NCBI GenBank assembly: GCA_036897095.1
Contig: JAYMSP010000546.1
Location: 1-47,674 of the forward strand
Source of the DNA: Plantago elongata
Lineage: Eukaryota > Streptophyta > Magnoliopsida > Lamiales > Plantaginaceae
DNA: 47,674 nucleotides
Reading direction: 5' to 3'
Of this stretch, positions 1-9,913 are shown piece by piece; position 1 is the stretch's first letter, and each line of letters opens with the position of its first letter. The notes under the pieces are model-generated. The model saw nothing but the letters and a program-made list of their open reading frames with translations, was not told the DNA's origin and searched no databases. A program made the translations under genes and the position numbers.

Positions 1-343
1 TTCTGTTCACTGAGACCTTGTTACTTGTATGCATGTTATCATGTTATGTTACCCATGAACTTGTGAGAAATTGAATTTCTGTGATTTCATATGAGGAAAA
101 GCAAAACTAACAGATTTTCATGATTTTAGGAAGGAAGACGAGACAAGATGATATTAGCATTACTCTCTTGAATACATGTTTTTTATTTTTATTTTTTTAA
201 AATGGAAATTTCATTAATTAAGCACTAAGGAGTTTGATAGTAGGAGCAATTACTGCGGAGGGGGGAAATTTTTTTATTTTATATATATTAAAGTGAGACA
301 GTTTCATTTTATGTGACAATGACCAATTTATATACGTTAATAT
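1..343. other. AT-rich sequence, no gene seen
   Basis: I see no coding region, RNA gene or repeat here. It is low-complexity AT-rich plant intergenic DNA up to the left arm of the foldback element at 344. Confidence 0.6.
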
Positions 344-878
344 GGTATAACAACCCACTTAATTTGTATTTTTTGAATGATTTTCCGACAAAATCGATGA
401 TTTTGCTGCCGGAGTTTTATTTTCCCTCTCTAAGTTTAAATGGGTGAGCACATGTCAACATCTTGTTAATTATGACTTATAAATTATATAAATAATAAAA
501 TTATTTTTAATTTTAAAAATAATTTTAAACGAAATTTGTAAAACAAAAATCATATTTATTGTTGTTTAGTTAAATAAAATTTTTATAGTGTTACAGTTTT
601 TTACTGTTTCACACTTTAATGAAAACAAAATTTCAAATTTCGTTTGAAATTATTTCTAGAAATTAAAAATAATTTTATATAATTTAATTTATTTTTAAAT
701 AATTTTAAAACTAATTAAAACCTTATTTATAGAATTTATAAGTCATAATTAACGAAACGCTGACACGTGTTCACTCATTCAAATTTATAGAGGGAAAATT
801 AAAATTCCGGCAGCGTAATTAATAATTTCGCCGGAAAATCATTCGGAGTATACAAATTAAATGGGTGGTTGTTTTACC
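344..878. mobile_element. Foldback MITE with long terminal inverted repeats
   Basis: The left arm (about 344-490) and the reverse complement of the right arm (about 730-878) match nearly throughout. Both begin with a GGTAWAACAACC-type end, then share TTAATTTGTAT, GAATGATTTTCCG, GCTGCCGGA, TTTTCCCTCT and GTTAATTATGACTTATAAATT in the same order. The middle is AT-rich and also partly self-complementary. There is no coding capacity, so it is a non-autonomous DNA element. I could not identify a clean target-site duplication, so the superfamily is open; Mutator-like foldback elements often look like this. The exact ends may be off by a few bases. Confidence 0.8.
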
Positions 879-882
879 GTAC

Positions 883-967
883 ATAATTAAGAGTAAAGAC
901 ATTAGTAGTAAATAAGTCTTTCCAAGTATAATTAAGAGTCAAGACATTAGTACTAAATAAGTCTTTT
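883..967. repeat. 45-bp tandem duplication, two copies
   Basis: Copy 1 (883-927) and copy 2 (928-967) share ATAATTAAGAGT, AAGACATTAGTA and TAAATAAGTCTTT with only a few substitutions. The duplication begins directly beside the right end of the foldback element. Confidence 0.8.
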
Positions 968-1569
968 AGGTTGAATATGACATGTTCATGATATCTAATA
1001 TAGATGTCATGAGTGCTTCAGGAAAAAGGGAAAAAAGAGACGGTATGAGAATACCTCACACAAATATATTACTTGAAGTTTGCGTTCCAAAGTTTCACTG
1101 TCAACTAATTTAAGTTATGGGGAATATTTATTTTAAACAAATTATTTACCCGTACTGAATTATATGTTGTGATTTTTTATATACTTTTTAAATTTTATTG
1201 TGTTACTGTAGTTTTGTTTTTGTATCATTTTATTGAGAAGAAAGTTGATTTTTTTAATTTTAAATGTAATCGTACAGTGTATTTTTCGTGAAGAAACTTT
1301 GAATAGATAAACCAAGAACAATCCTATTTATAAACTAAAATGTCAAAAATAATTGCTCAATTTACATTTTATAGCTACAAAAAAGATTTTGTTGACAAAA
1401 GTGAGAAAAATCACAAACCGAATGAGTGATAGTAACAATTGTCACTCCCACAGTCTTTTATATTTTATTTTAACTGCCCCTAATCTCACACATGGATGTA
1501 AATTGATTGGTCAAAATAAAATTTCACCACCCCATGGCAAAGCCACATTTATCCAGGACATGCTAGAAT
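968..1569. other. Intergenic, no gene seen
   Basis: AT-rich sequence. A 72-codon open frame at 1353-1571 has no recognisable domain, start context or compositional signal and is not taken as a gene. Confidence 0.55.
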
Positions 1570-1684
1570 AGGTTGTCAGTCAGACGATCAAGCACAACCT
1601 GAGAGCTTGATCGTCTGACTGACAACCTAATAGCTTGATCGTGTGACATACAACCTGGGAGCTTGATCGTCTAACTGACTGTTA
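1570..1684. repeat. Perfect 24-bp palindrome plus 28-bp-period arm repeats
   Basis: Arm 1 (1570-1593) and arm 2 (1605-1628) are perfect reverse complements of 24 bp around an 11-nt loop. Arm 2 is followed by two diverged direct copies of itself, so GCTTGATCGT starts at 1605, 1633 and 1661, exactly 28 bp apart. This would form a stable hairpin in single-stranded DNA or RNA. Confidence 0.9.
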
Positions 1685-2130
1685 GAGCGTTAGGTATCGA
1701 GAGAGAGGCGTTCAACTGAAGGCTAGGGTTTTCGTAGTGTGAATAAGATTGATCCTTTTCTCCTTCCGCCTGCTTTCCTATATAGGCTATCCAACCGTTA
1801 GAGTTAGTACCCACCCCTCCTATATTTCGGTGAGAAGTGTCTTCGTGAGCTGACTAAGTCCAGTCGGTTGCTTACTGACTGAATGATTAGTCAAGCACTG
1901 TGGGTCGGTCAGTCCGTTAGACTAACATGGTTAGCTTTGTGAAGTGGGTTGGACATGTCTCAAGTCGGTTGAGCTCGTTTCTGGCAGACTAAGCAAGTGA
2001 GTCGAGTAAAGTTGGCTCACATGTCTGTCAAACTCGCCAAGTGTGTTGGCTAGCTTGTCGTTCCGCTAGAAAGTCGGGAGGCCAAATGAGTTAGCCAGTA
2101 TGCAAGCCTCTTGGTTGGATGACAACTCTA
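1685..2130 (-). mobile_element. LTR-like promoter/leader remnant, minus orientation
   Basis: Read on the minus strand, this holds a CTATATAGG TATA-like box (near 1780-1790), a purine-rich leader, AAAACCCTAG (near 1724-1735) and a CT-rich stretch. That order is typical of the U3-R part of plant Gypsy LTRs and resembles the minus-strand remnant at 33.2-34.6 kb. No TG/CA ends, PBS or internal coding region could be placed. It could instead be a host gene promoter fragment. Confidence 0.35.
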
Positions 2131-2134
2131 CTAG

Positions 2135-2696
2135 GTGGCTTGGTTCGGCGGCCTCTTGGAGCCCAACCCGCACGTGAAGCTGAGATGGACTCATTTAAAT
2201 ATCATGAATTGGGTCGTGGTCTTGATGGAACTGTTTGTCAATCTTGTTGGAAGAGCGAATTTTAGCCAATACATGCATGATGGTAGACTTATTAGAGCTG
2301 CTACTTCTTATGTGGGCATTACTTGCAATAATACTGCTAAAATCATGGCTATTAAACTAGAAATTTCTCTGGCTAATCAACTGGGAATAGAAAATTTTAT
2401 ATTGCAAACCGATTCTAAGTATACCTTTGATTGTATCTGCAGGAACCAAGAACCAACATGGATGCTTCATGCATCAGGATCTGGTTCAAGAGATTAGAAG
2501 CTGGCTGGGAATGGATGGAAAAAAGAATATGCAGGTTATTTATGGAGAAAAGAATGGAGCAGCTGATCTTTTGACAAAAAGTTATAATGGATACCACTTT
2601 AAATCTTTTCAACAATATGGTTGTTTTCATTTTCATCCTTCAAACTATATGAATCTTAGGAGTAGTTTGTTAATTTGGGACAATAGTCCACAATGA
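2135..2696 (+). pseudogene. LINE-type RNase H (RVT_3-like) remnant
   Basis: Two overlapping frames carry successive parts of a plant RNase H-like domain of the kind found at the end of LINE ORF2 and in related captured genes. The first (2135-2497) has a GRLIRAA block, a helix resembling the AELWALRDGL-type helix, then LGIENFILQTDSK with the expected acidic residue. The second (2427-2696) continues with a VIYGEKNGAADLLTK block, equivalent to the family's H-REAN-AD-LA end. A frameshift near 2450 joins them, and the N-terminal KLNTDG strand is corrupted. No reverse transcriptase domain lies upstream, so this is an isolated, dead 3' fragment. Whether it came from a LINE or from a domesticated RVT_3 gene cannot be told. 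Confidence 0.6.
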
Positions 2697-3247
2697 TTAT
2701 CTATATACCTAAATAGTGATCAAAACAATGTAACGGTTCGAAAGGTCACGATGCAATAAGAACGGGACATGTATTTTAATTACGTTTTAATATTATGCTT
2801 ACTTTAAAAAAAATTGTATTTGAAATTTAAAATTTGAAGTTAAAATGTAACATTTTATTTGTTTATTTCGATTGTCTGTATAGGTTTGCATATGAGGCTG
2901 CATGGTGTATTATGGAAAACTCACCATAAAAATCCCAAACAGTATTCTCCAATTAAATTTATCTTATAATTCAACCGCAACAAAATCCATTCAACATTTA
3001 AAAACAACGTTAACTAATATTGGTTCTCCAAATAAATTGAACAAATTCATTAGAGCACTAATATAACTTTAAAAAGATAATTCATATATTTGTGCCTTTA
3101 CCTTATAATTAAACAAATAAACGAGTATGGTAACATGAAGGCTTCAATGTAATAATTTCTCATATAATAATACTATATTCCTCTTACAAAAATACTAAGA
3201 TCAAATTCAACATTATTTTTGAGCTAGCGTCATGAAAGCATATGTGA
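2697..3247. other. Intergenic; 3' flank of the MIZ1-like gene
   Basis: AT-rich sequence without a gene. The part next to 3248 should include the 3' UTR and poly(A) region of the minus-strand MIZ1-like gene, but I could not place a specific signal. Confidence 0.5.
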
Positions 3248-4554
3248 TCAACTCCGGAGCAAGAATATACTTAGCTCAGGCCCCCCACTACCGTCTGGGT
3301 TCAACATGTAAAATGCTTCAGAGTCACGGCTCCCCACGCGCTCGAATCGGGCCCTCATGTACAACAACTCGCCTTCCGAGTGCTTGTTCTGCTGTCCATC
3401 CTCTACCACCGGGATCACTCCTGCCCCGACAGATACTGTCCGCACTGTGCTTAAGACGTGCCAGTCCGACGCACTACACGACCTTGACATCGCATGTCTG
3501 TTACAAAATCAATATACTTGTTTAGCTGGATATATTATGTTGGATTAATCCATACAATGATAAACAATAAGATTTAGTCCGCGTGCAATACAATATACTG
3601 AATTTCAAGCCAATACGTACTTATATATATTGTATTAAAAGTCGGAACTTTAAAGCATGTATTATTTTTCGATCGTTATATATGAGTTTATATGAATTAA
3701 CACGTACTAAATATGTTGTAATATAAATTTGTATGCTTAATTAAGTTAATATATCTATCCACATGGATTAAATGAAATACACCAAGTACAAGTTTTACTT
3801 TAGCAAAAAGTTGTTTTAGAATTGTGTAAGTTTTTAAAATAAATATGTTGTTAAACTTTAAACATTGAAAGTAAATCATGAAGTGGAACTTGGGCAATAT
3901 AACCTCTAATTAAGCTTTTGACAATCTAAGTTTTTCTTCTTTGTAATGAAATTAAGTAGAATTATTTCCATACCCACACTTCCTCCCGTTGCAATACATG
4001 GACCAAATGGGCTCCGAAAACAATCTTCCAGCACTTCCTCCCCCTTCGCATTCGAGCGCAATCCTTACCAAGCCGGTGGACATCTCTTTGACAAGAGCAG
4101 ACGTGGACACCGCGAACTCAATCAACAAGACAGGTTCTGACCTCTTGTCATACTGGATGGCGAAGCTAACATGGCCTCGACGATGGCCAAAGAGGGTCCC
4201 GGTGACTTTTCGACGGCCAAGGGAAGGGGTAATGGAATGATGAGGTGAAACAGCAAGCCAGGTGCATGATGGGAGGAGGGAAGGGAAGGTGAACATTGAC
4301 ATGAGAGAACGTAGAAACGAGGACAGGCCAAGACGGCTGCTGCGTCGAAAGGTGGAGCTAGGGGAGCGCCTAACTAGAGGACGGTGGTGGAACTCAAAAT
4401 CTCCGGGATCGGAATCGAGGGAAAGTTGTGGTTGGAGGCCGTAGGATATAGTTTGGTTTGTGTTTGTATAGCTGCTTGTTCTTGAAAGTGAAGTTTGGTG
4501 GTAGTTTGTCATATTGTTTTGTTTAAGGTAATTATGTTTAAGGACTTCCTTCAC
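3248..4554 (-). CDS. MIZ1: MIZU-KUSSEI1-like protein (DUF617), two exons
   Basis: Plant-specific DUF617 protein. MIZ1 itself is a cytoplasmic, ER-associated protein needed for root hydrotropism. Exon 1 is 4554-3974 and exon 2 is 3497-3248, with an intron from 3973 (GTATGG) to 3498 (TAACAG). Splicing restores the conserved run KCGHAMSRSCSASDWHVLS across the junction. The model predicts 276 aa from the first ATG. An Arg/Ser-rich N-terminal region is followed by the DUF617 core: VTGTLFGHRRGHVS (about 117-130), SEPVLLIEFAVSTSALVKEM, GLVRIALECE, MYCNGRKCG, TVRTVSVGAGVIP, and near the C-terminus GSRDSEAFYMLNPDG and PELSIFLLR. All hallmark blocks are intact. A TATA box at 4600-4591 leaves only about 10 nt of leader before the first ATG, so the second ATG (4512-4510, codon 15) is a plausible true start. 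Family assignment is very secure. Orthology to MIZ1 rather than a paralogue rests partly on linkage to TFIIB. Confidence 0.92.
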
Positions 4555-4590
4555 ACTGGTATATCTATGTGATGATGATGATATTGGAGG

Positions 4591-4709
4591 ATATATATAA
4601 TGGAATCAAAGTGTTAATGGTTTTGTTTTCATTTGTCAATTGATTGAAGTGACATAATGTAGGATTAACTACTAATGGACTATGCTAGCCACTTTGAATT
4701 CTACACGTG
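4591..4709 (-). promoter_or_regulatory. Promoter of the MIZ1-like gene: TATA box and G-box
   Basis: A TTATATATAT box lies at 4600-4591 on the minus strand, about 40 nt before the first ATG. A CACGTG G-box lies at 4704-4709, roughly 105 bp further upstream, a common position for bZIP/bHLH binding. Function is inferred from motif and position only. Confidence 0.5.
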
Positions 4710-5244
4710 CACAAGTTTAGTTGCATTGATGGTTTTGTAATGGGGAATATTGTCTGCACTAAATTTCCAAATTCAAACTTCAGTCCCCCAAATATTCAGG
4801 TCTTTCTGAATGATTTGTGATTTAAAACTATCACGTATGACCACTAGCTGACGCTGATCTACCTCTCAAACAAACTTGTGTTAATTGTAATATCTACTTA
4901 ACTATTTGATTTAGAATTAAAATTAATACGTTATAATTTTAATTATATCTTTTATATAAAAAGATATACAAAAGAGTTAATTATAATTACAATTACTATT
5001 TGCCAAAACATATTCTACTTTCATGTTGCTATTTTTTCGTCAATTTTTTTATTTTTTTCAAAGATAAATATATACTTTTAAATATTGAAATGCAACTGAA
5101 TAACTGACGTGAAACAGATGGAGTATAGATATTATAGTTGCCAACGCATAAACCATGCACATTTAAGTACTATATGAAATCTGATGTTACGTTATCAAAC
5201 TCACAACCATAGTTTGAAATCTCGTTCCATCTCGGACGAGACAA
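4710..5244. other. Intergenic between MIZ1-like promoter and Gypsy element
   Basis: AT-rich DNA with no gene seen. Homology to the LTR begins abruptly at about 5245; the sequence just before it (a CTCG...CGAG palindrome at 5221-5240) has no counterpart in the 3' LTR. Confidence 0.5.
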
Positions 5245-5372
5245 TCGTCTGTGCAGGTCCGGACTATAGCTTCGAGTGCAAGGATTGTAGTTCACATCAT
5301 TCGAGGATTTTCAAGAAGTGAGGAATTAGTTGACTTTAGTAACATCCGAGGGTTGTGGCTTTTACCTCAACA
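5245..5372 (+). repeat. 5' LTR, only the last 128 bp retained
   Basis: Matches 17246-17374 with few differences, sharing TGTGCAGGTCCGGA, GAGTGCAAGGATTG, TTCACATCATTCGAGGA, TTTCAAGAAGTGAGGAATTA and the terminal CTTTTACCTCAACA. The roughly 670 bp of LTR expected upstream are missing, including the LTR promoter. Confidence 0.9.
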
Positions 5373-5376
5373 TAAT

Positions 5377-5394
5377 TGGCGCCGTATGTGGGAA
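5377..5394 (+). other. Primer-binding site
   Basis: TGGCGCCGT followed by ATGTGGGAA lies four bases after the LTR's terminal CA. The TGGCGCCGT core is the usual PBS start of many plant Gypsy elements. The matching tRNA was not determined; only about 9 nt fit the tRNA-Asp-type PBS I know. Confidence 0.75.
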
Positions 5395-5442
5395 TCGGGC
5401 AAAAGGCTAAGTCATTCAGATTAACTATTTCGTTCAGAAAGT

Positions 5443-7537
5443 ATGGCGAGACCAAGGAAATCAGCTCGGATAGCATCACCTTCAGGGGGAATTCCAGTTG
5501 GACGTCCTCGGGGTAGACCACCTACTCGGAAGACATCAGTGACTCGGACTACCATCTGAGCAAGGAGGAGCCAACCCAGTAACGGCCATACGACATCCGC
5601 CTCGTCACAAGAAGCTCCTCCGGATCTCACCGAGAGAGACCCAGTGCCTCCGGCCCAACAGCCTCCTCCGTCAGGAGCGCTTGGGCCGCCAGTCGGAAGG
5701 AACTTCACTCTGTCGAATGGGACGGTCATCTCTCCTTATGAATTTGGTATGAACGATAATCAATTCGGCTTGCTACTAAATGTCATTCAAGGATGTTTAG
5801 GCTCGAACAATGTTCGCCAACACCTCAGCAGCCCACTCCTAAACAAGCCGAACCTGCACAATCAACGCACGGGAGAAGGCCGGTCAAGGAAACAATTGGG
5901 GAAGTGATCCGGGACAATGATCTTCGTCATCTGATCAACTAGAGAACTAACTCCCGGGAGCATCAGGAAAAGAGTCCCGAAGAAGCTAGAGCCGAACCGG
6001 CCAGAACAAACCGGATTACCTCTAATCCAAGGAAGGTTGATGACGTTGCCAGAGAAAGTATCATTGAAGTTAGAACAGAACAAGTACCGGGGACGAACTT
6101 GGATCCGAAGATAGGAGAAAGCTTACATCCGAGCAGATCTACATCAGACAGAAAGTCCTAGAAACTGAAATGGCTAAGCTCAGCAAGATGGTCAATGCTC
6201 AGGAGAAAATGACCACAAGAGTTCTGAATCCTCTAAGAAACGCTATCCGAAGAGAGAAAAAGCCAATGGAATGTACCATTCCGAACTTGGAGCGATACTA
6301 TGGAGACAGTTGTTCGGCTGCCCATCTCACCCGATATGAATCTAAGATGGATACAAACGGATTGAACGACAACCTCAAAGCACTCAACTTCTCTACCACT
6401 CTCTTTGGGGAAGCAATGGATTGTTGGACCAGTCTGTCGTCCGGATCCATAAGATCTTTTGATGATGTTTCTACACTCTTCTTGAAAAGATTCCATAAAT
6501 CCAAGAGGAGGAAAAGATTCGTGGATCACCTAGCCGGAGTCATCCAATCTAAGACTGAGGATCTTCGGATCTTTTTGGATAGATTTAATTCAACGGTCCG
6601 ATAGGTGGAAACACATAATATAAAAGAATGGGCCCGTCACCTCTATGCTAACACCATCAATCATGATCTCCGAAAGAAGCTATTCGAAGAGGAAATATTG
6701 AATGAAATGCAGTTAGAAGATATATGTGTTCATGTCTTATACGGAGTTGAGTTTCGAAGGAATGTCCCCGTCAGAGCCGGGCAGAAGAAAGCCAAGGAAC
6801 CTATTAGGCAAGAGGCCCCCAAAGCTTGGAAGTCAGACTTGAGAAAGGACACCCGAAGGAAACAGGAATTCCGAAGAGAGCGAACTCCTCCTCAGAGGTA
6901 TGCTGAATACACTCGGTTGAATTGTCTAAGAGAAGAAATCTTGTCGATTATGGTCGAGAAAAAATTAGACATCCAATGGCCTAGACCTTTCTACAACAGT
7001 AGGAAGGATAAGGAAGCTAGGTCTTATTGTGCCTTTCACAGGCAAATCGGACACTCGATGGAGAAATGTATCCAGCTCAAAACAGAAATTGAAACACAGA
7101 TCCGAAGTGGACAGCTTAAGGAGTCGTGCTCTAGGGAGGAACAGGTTCCGAGTGGAAGGAAAGAGAGGAGCCAGAGACATAAATCCATAACACTTCCACC
7201 ACCACCTAAGAATACTCCACCTCCCGAAGCAAGAAAATACAAGGAGAATCTGGATGAGGGGGATTGCGAGAACCTCCCCTATTGCGGGGTTATTAATGCT
7301 ACAGCCGGAGGTCCGAGTGACGGAGACAGCTGCAATGCAAGGGAAAGAACCGCACAAGATATCCAAAATGGGGACCTAGTGAGAAACCCAACACCTCCGA
7401 GGGGATCAAACACCATCTCTTTCGATGATAGTGAAATACCTCCCCCTACATTCGGAAGTGGAGATACCCGACCCCCAAATGTCCAGTTGGTAGTAGCTCT
7501 GGTAATTGACACCTATAAAGTCAACAAGTGTTGGTAG
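5443..7537 (+). pseudogene. gag (capsid/nucleocapsid polyprotein), broken
   Basis: The start ATG at 5443 opens a basic N-terminus with a TGA at 5557-5559; the same frame then runs to 5907. After further stops and frameshifts, the capsid region resumes at 6170 and continues in one frame to 7537, interrupted only by TAG at 6602-6604. The Retrotrans_gag domain is clear: LERYYGDSCSAAHLTRYESK, then the Trp-containing MDCWTSLSSGSIRSFDDVS, FLKRFHKSK and LDRFNSTVR. Downstream, YCAFHRQIGHSMEKC (7025-7069) is the Cys/His zinc-knuckle-like element of this lineage, followed by a basic, Pro-rich linker. A single-base loss just before 7531 puts gag out of frame with protease. Confidence 0.9.
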
Positions 7538-7883
7538 ACACCGGTAACTCTTCGGGTATCATATCCAAAAGGACCATAGATCAAATGAAGTTAGGGGATA
7601 TCGAGTACGGAAAGGTGAATACTTCTCTATCCGGATTTGGAGATGAGGTTATCACGCCTTTAGGTATCAAGGTACCTCTCCGAGGAGAATGACTCAAACA
7701 GTATTGTTCCTCGTGGTGGACAAAGCCTTCAACTACAATGTCATCTTCGGGAGACCAGGCCTTAATCAGTTCCGGGCTATCTCATCCCCATTGCATAATC
7801 GAATCAAATTCCTCACCCTTTATGGAGTCGGAGAAGAATTGGGGAACAGACGAGAGGCTTGGGAAGCTACATCTTATCTATGA
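7531..7883 (+). pseudogene. Retroviral-type aspartic protease, frameshifted
   Basis: The active-site triad VDTG is encoded at 7534-7545 (DTG at 7537-7545) within VLVDTGNSSGIIS. The flap-like strands follow in the same frame until a TGA near 7690. The rest, including FLVVDKAFNYNVIFGRPGLN (the conserved YNVILGRP strand), is in another frame at 7689-7883. The enzyme would have processed the gag-pol polyprotein; this copy cannot. Confidence 0.85.
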
Positions 7884-9202
7884 ATGTAGATGCCAATATG
7901 ATACTCTCCATATCTAAAGGACCAAGCATACCACAGCCTCCGAAGACTGAAATCGAAGTGGGATCTTTAGACCACAAGTTTCCTATGTCTATTCGGATCG
8001 AACCACACGAGACCATAAAAGAAATTCAAATTATTGAAGGTGATCCTGACAAAAATACTAAGATAAGGACTGAAATGAATTCCGAGGCAGAGTTGAAACT
8101 AATATTTTTCCTCCGAAAGAACTCAAACATCTTTACTTGGAGTACGGATGATCTCAAAGGGATAGATCCGAGGGTAATTGTTCACCGTATGAACATGGAC
8201 CCTACAGTCAAACATATCCGTCAAAAGAGTAAAGACTTCGGCCCAATAGAAGATGCAATCATATCTGTCGAGGTTGACAGATTGTTAAAAGCCGGACATA
8301 TTGAAGAGGTTAGGTATTCGGATTGGGTTTGCAATGTCGTCTTAGTTGAAAAGTCCCCAGGAAAATGGAGAATGTGTAATGACTTCACTCGACTCAACAA
8401 GTTTTGTCCGAAAGACCCCTATCCTTTACCTCGGATCGATCAGCTGGTAGACTCTACGTCCGGATGTGCGTTATTAAGCTTCATGGATGCTTATCAAGGA
8501 TTCTACCAGATCCGAATGACACAAGAAGATGTTCCAAAGACGACGTTCTTCACAACTGGAGGAGTGTATTGCTTTAATGTAATGCCTTTCGGACTCAAGA
8601 ATGCCGAGGCTACATATCAGAGACTCGTCAACAACATGTTTAAAGAAGAGCTCGAGAAAACTATGGAGGTTTATGTGGATGATATGTTGGTCAAGAGCAA
8701 AACCGAAGAGAGTCACATTAAGCATCTAGAAAACTGCTTTTCCATCCTTAGGAAGTACAAAATGAGCTTGAATCTGAAGAAATGCACCTTCGGGGTCAAG
8801 GGAGGTAAATTCCTCGGATATATGGTCACAAAAAGGGGAACCAGTGCTAATCCAAAAAAGATCCGAGCCATTCTTGATTTGCCTCAACCCAAGAATGTCA
8901 ATGAGGTGCAACAACTCATCGGTAGAGTTTTATCTCTTAGCATATTCATCTCGAGATCATCGGAGAAGAATTTGCCATTTTTCAAGATCCTATGGAAAGG
9001 GGACGGATTCGCCTGGACCAAAGAGTGTGAGGAAGCCTTCGAGTGCCTTAAGACTTATCTACTCTCACCTCCTCTCTTGTCCAAGCCAATTGAAGGAGAA
9101 CCCTTATACTTATACTTGACAGTGATAAACGAGGCTATGAACTCCGTACTAGTCCGGATCCAGGAAAATGATTATCTACCCGTATACACATCGAGAAGCT
9201 AG
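7859..9202 (+). pseudogene. Reverse transcriptase domain (best-preserved part of pol)
   Basis: One uninterrupted frame of 447 codons. After a linker, the RT palm and fingers are all recognisable: VVLVEKSPGKWRMCNDFTRLN, CPKDPYPLPRID, the first catalytic Asp in LLSFMDAYQGFYQI, FNVMPFGLKNAEATYQRL, and the active-site YVDDM at 8672-8686, then LNLKKCTFGV and FLGYMVTKRG. The connection domain ends in LPVYTS, after which a deletion removes the usual SRALxGAExRYPxxE-type segment and causes the stop at 9202. Frame intactness here may simply reflect fewer hits. It is not an active enzyme, because upstream gag/PR and downstream domains are broken. Confidence 0.93.
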
Positions 9203-9895
9203 CCTATGCACTAATCCATACAAGTCTCGAACTCATAGATCCAGAGATACTACCCGAAGCTCCCTTATCCGAATCATTGGTAATAGAGGAAGAGGAACCG
9301 GATCATGAAAATTGTCTTTTCAGAGATCAGTGGATGTTCATTGTAGAAGATTCCAGTACCGTGATGGAAGTTGCCCCAGCCGAATCAACAGATATTCAGA
9401 TGAAAGAAATGACGATGGAACCTGAAAAAACCCTAGAGAAGCATATACCAGCCTGAATTTTGCAAGTGGACGGATCATCCAATGGAAGGCTCGGGGGTAT
9501 AGGTATCAATCTCCAAAGTCCCGAAGGAGCCCAGATTGATTATGCTATTACACTAGACTTCCGGGTGACCAACAATGAAGCTGAATACGAGGCCCTTCTG
9601 GAGGTCTTCAGATGGCCAAGGCACTTCAGGTGAAGAGAATCCGAGCTTACACAAATTTCCAACTTGTGGAGTCTCAATATTCCGGAGCTTTTATCACTAA
9701 GGGTCCGAGCATGATCTTGTACCTCGAAAAACTCAAAGAAGCCGTGTCAAAATTCGAGGAATTCTCTCTTGAAAAGTTCGATAGATCATACAGTGAGAAG
9801 GCAGACTCCCTCGCCAAATTTGCTTCAGCATCCGGAGCCGTGGATACGAGAAGTATAATACTCCTAACTCTCCACAACTCCCGTTATACCAACTA
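9203..9895 (+). pseudogene. Retrotransposon RNase H, broken
   Basis: Begins with EKLAYALIHTSLEL, the continuation of the RT connection. An in-frame TGA at 9454-9456 precedes the RNase H start, where the first catalytic Asp is in VDGSSNG (GAC at 9469-9471) and the Glu is in NNEAEYEALL. A one-base shift near 9600 moves the second half to the frame starting at 9612. There the normally catalytic Asp of the SDSQLV motif is Asn (AAT at 9654-9656, TNFQLV). The domain is therefore both frameshifted and missing an active-site residue. Confidence 0.85.
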
Positions 9896-9913
9896 GACGA
9901 AGAGAGGACTTGG

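Noticed and set aside
3946..4444. Plus-strand open frames opposite MIZ1-like exon 1
   Set aside because: They are shadows of the GC-richer minus-strand coding exon, which has clear DUF617 homology.
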